A DNA stretch of 64,000 nt from Bradyrhizobium sp. SZCCHNS1050 (GTDB lineage: Bacteria > Pseudomonadota > Alphaproteobacteria > Rhizobiales > Xanthobacteraceae): the NCBI RefSeq assembly GCF_032484785.1, contig NZ_JAUETR010000001.1, positions 2,235,501-2,299,500 of the forward strand. Reading direction: 5' to 3'. How positions within the stretch are numbered: position 1 is the first letter of the stretch; the number at the start of each line of letters is the position of its first letter. The position numbers and the translations under genes were made by a program. Of the stretch, positions 62,429 through 64,000 are shown one piece after another. The notes beneath the pieces are model-generated. The model was not told the DNA's origin and ran no database searches. It was given only the letters and a program-made list of their open reading frames with translations.

Positions 62429-63316
62429 CTATGCCGCCGCCCTGGCCTGGTGCGCATAGTCCCAGTACAGCCTGCGCGCACGGCTGAACACCGGACCGAT
62501 CGGCATCGTCCGCTCGTCGATGCGGATCACCGGCGCGACCTTGGCGAAGTTGCCCGATGAGAATATCTCGTCGGCGTTCAGAAAATCGTCATATCGAAGC
62601 GTCGTCTCGACCACACTGACGCCGTCGCCTCGCAGCAATTCGATCACGCGCTGTCGCGTGATCCCGTTGAGGAAGGTTCCGTTCGGCACCGGCGTGAAGA
62701 CAACGCCATCCTTGACCATGAACACGTTGGCATTGCCGAACTCGGCGACATTGCCGAGCAGATCCAGCATCAGGCAATTGTTGAAGCCGCGCGAGGCCGC
62801 CTCGATCAGCGCGCGCGAATTGTTCGGATAGAGGCACGCCGCCTTGGCGTCGACCGGCGCGCATTCGGCCGTCGGCCGCCGGAACGGCGACAGCGTGATG
62901 GCGTTGCCCGTCGGCTGCGGCATCGGCGCCTCATAGATGCACAGGCACCAATTGGTGGTCTCGGGATCGAACAGGACACCACCGCCGGCGCCGTGCTGCG
63001 CCCAGTACATCGGGCGGATGTAGAGCTCGGCTCTTGCTGCGAAGCGCGCGACGCCCTCCCGCGCCAGCCCCATCCAGGTCTCGACGTCCACCACGGGCTT
63101 GAGCCGGAAATTGATCGCGGACTGATTCACCCGCGCGCAGTGGCGATCGAGATCGGGCGTCACGCCTTCGAATGCGCGCGCACCATCGAACACGGTCGAT
63201 GCGAGCCACGTCGCGTGGGTCCGGACGCCCATGATCGGTGCATTGCCCTCGCGCCATTCGCCGTCGAAGAAGGTCCAGGTCTGCGAGTAACTGACAGGCT
63301 TGACGATGTGGGTCAT
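62429..63316 (-). CDS. Class IV (branched-chain-type) aminotransferase
   Basis: This 295-residue PLP enzyme has the fold-type IV plan: WTFFDGEWREGNAPIMGVRTHATWLASTVFDGARAF, Schiff-base lysine K158 in VDAKAACLYPNNSRAL, and LDLLGNVAEFGNANVFMVKDG with FLNGITRQRVIELL. It resembles IlvE, D-amino-acid transaminase and aminodeoxychorismate lyase relatives; substrate choice is not readable. GGGAGCGCC precedes the ATG. Its stop lies one base from the stop of the GNAT-like gene, so they converge tightly. It may supply or consume the amino acid handled by the carrier system. Confidence 0.87.
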   Translation of the reverse strand: MTHIVKPVSYSQTWTFFDGEWREGNAPIMGVRTHATWLASTVFDGARAFEGVTPDLDRHCARVNQSAINFRLKPVVDVETWMGLAREGVARFAARAELYIRPMYWAQHGAGGGVLFDPETTNWCLCIYEAPMPQPTGNAITLSPFRRPTAECAPVDAKAACLYPNNSRALIEAASRGFNNCLMLDLLGNVAEFGNANVFMVKDGVVFTPVPNGTFLNGITRQRVIELLRGDGVSVVETTLRYDDFLNADEIFSSGNFAKVAPVIRIDERTMPIGPVFSRARRLYWDYAHQARAAA

Positions 63317-63457
63317 GGCGGCGCTCCCGTTCGGCATCGATCGTATCTGCACTTCTGGCGTGAATATTTTAAGGATTTCCCGGTCGCGACCTGCCGCTCA
63401 TGATCGATTCACTGCTGATGGGCACAATGCCCGATGCCTTGGTTAACTGGAGCTGTC

Positions 63458-64000
63458 ATGCCGCTCGACCCTCGCGCCCAGCGCCTGCTTTCGATGGTGG
63501 CGGCCGTTGTGACGGAAAGCCGGGAGCCTCCGAGTCCCCGGCAACGCCGGCAGTCGCTGGCGAAGCTGATGCAGTTCGCGCGCAACGACTGCGGCGCCGT
63601 CATCACGCGGGACGGCGATTTCTCCGGTCCCTCCGGGCTGCTTCGTTATCGCCTGTATACGCCTGCAGCAGGCCTGGACGATACCGGGATGCCGCCCGGC
63701 TTCGTATACTTTCACGGCGGCGGTCTCGTGGCAGGCAGCATCGACACGCACGACAAGGTCGCCGCCGCGCTTGCCGCCGCCGCCGGCTGCCGGCTGCTCT
63801 CGATCGACTACCGTCTCGCTCCCGAGCACACGTTCCCCGCAGCAATCGAGGATGCGATCGCTGCGGTTCACTTCGCCATCGATCACGCGGCCGCGCTCGG
63901 CATCGACGGCAATCGCATTGTGATCGGCGGCGATTCCGCGGGCGCCACGCTCGCCGCCGCGGTTTGTCAGCAGGCTGCCGGCAGCACCGGTCTCAGGATC
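63458..64000 (+). CDS. HSL-family alpha/beta hydrolase, partial (runs off the window)
   Basis: The frame is open from the ATG at 63458 to the last base (181 codons). The oxyanion motif HGGG (residues 86-89), SIDYRLAPEHTFPAAIED and nucleophile elbow GDSAG (S160) mark the hormone-sensitive-lipase/type IV esterase family. The Asp and His of the triad lie beyond the window. It would hydrolyse a small ester or lactone. It is divergent from the aminotransferase across 141 bases and may belong to the same metabolic unit. Confidence 0.9.
   Translation, partial: MPLDPRAQRLLSMVAAVVTESREPPSPRQRRQSLAKLMQFARNDCGAVITRDGDFSGPSGLLRYRLYTPAAGLDDTGMPPGFVYFHGGGLVAGSIDTHDKVAAALAAAAGCRLLSIDYRLAPEHTFPAAIEDAIAAVHFAIDHAAALGIDGNRIVIGGDSAGATLAAAVCQQAAGSTGLRI

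Overview
The window is high-GC DNA with the gene content of an alphaproteobacterium of the Bradyrhizobium type. Supporting signs are a Sox enzyme with a twin-arginine leader, FixK-type boxes, an EcfG-type promoter, an HWE-family kinase, several orphan Liv-type binding proteins, and an amino acid:[carrier protein] ligase of the kind characterised from Bradyrhizobium. Several families of palindromic intergenic repeats recur, as is typical of that group. I see no rRNA, tRNA, CRISPR array, insertion sequence or prophage. The assignment is by pattern recognition, not by a database search.

Layout. 1-3000: soxB and a persulfide dioxygenase-rhodanese fusion (sulfur oxidation). 3400-8800: two MFS transporters, an N-acyl-D-amino-acid deacylase and a TPR protein. 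9000-13630: an overlapping operon of ABC ATPase, FtsX-type permease and AttH/CrtC-like secreted protein, then a MAPEG protein. 13690-16760: an orphan Liv-type binding protein and an acyl-CoA synthetase. 16780-17920: a FixK-type box, a CBS-BON protein and a small cytochrome c. 18030-19980: an EcfG-like promoter, a PAS-PAS-HWE kinase and a single-domain receiver. 20200-26520 and 30230-34910: acyl-CoA metabolism (biotin-dependent carboxylase pair, acyl-CoA synthetase, BKACE enzyme, GST, two acyl-CoA dehydrogenases, a binding protein), interrupted by a P-type ATPase with its own FixK-type box and an AraC regulator. 34913-36066: a repeat-filled stretch without a credible gene. 36070-41690: a Gram-negative sortase module (XRE regulator, VIT/vWA sortase target, class GN sortase), then DUF1614 and MCE proteins.

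41720-53160 looks like one nitrogen-scavenging unit. The minus strand carries urtABCDE, a formamidase and an FmdB-type zinc ribbon. Divergently, the plus strand carries an 1124-residue protein joining an NCS1 (cytosine/hydantoin permease-like) transporter, a nine-cysteine segment, a histidine kinase and a receiver, followed by an overlapping REC-LuxR response regulator. The simplest reading is that a transporter-shaped sensor controls amide/urea uptake and hydrolysis. This is one of the two most interesting systems in the window.

53380-58570 holds a Baeyer-Villiger-type monooxygenase, a secreted trypsin-like protease, a HAD hydrolase and the methylthioadenosine salvage pair mtnP-mtnA. 58660-64000 holds the second notable system: a stand-alone carrier protein, an acyl-CoA-dehydrogenase-like flavoprotein that appears to lack both usual catalytic glutamates, an amino acid:[carrier protein] ligase with its Cys-Glu-Cys zinc site, a GNAT-like protein, a class IV aminotransferase and an HSL-family hydrolase that runs off the end. 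Together they suggest a small non-ribosomal route that modifies a carrier-bound amino acid.
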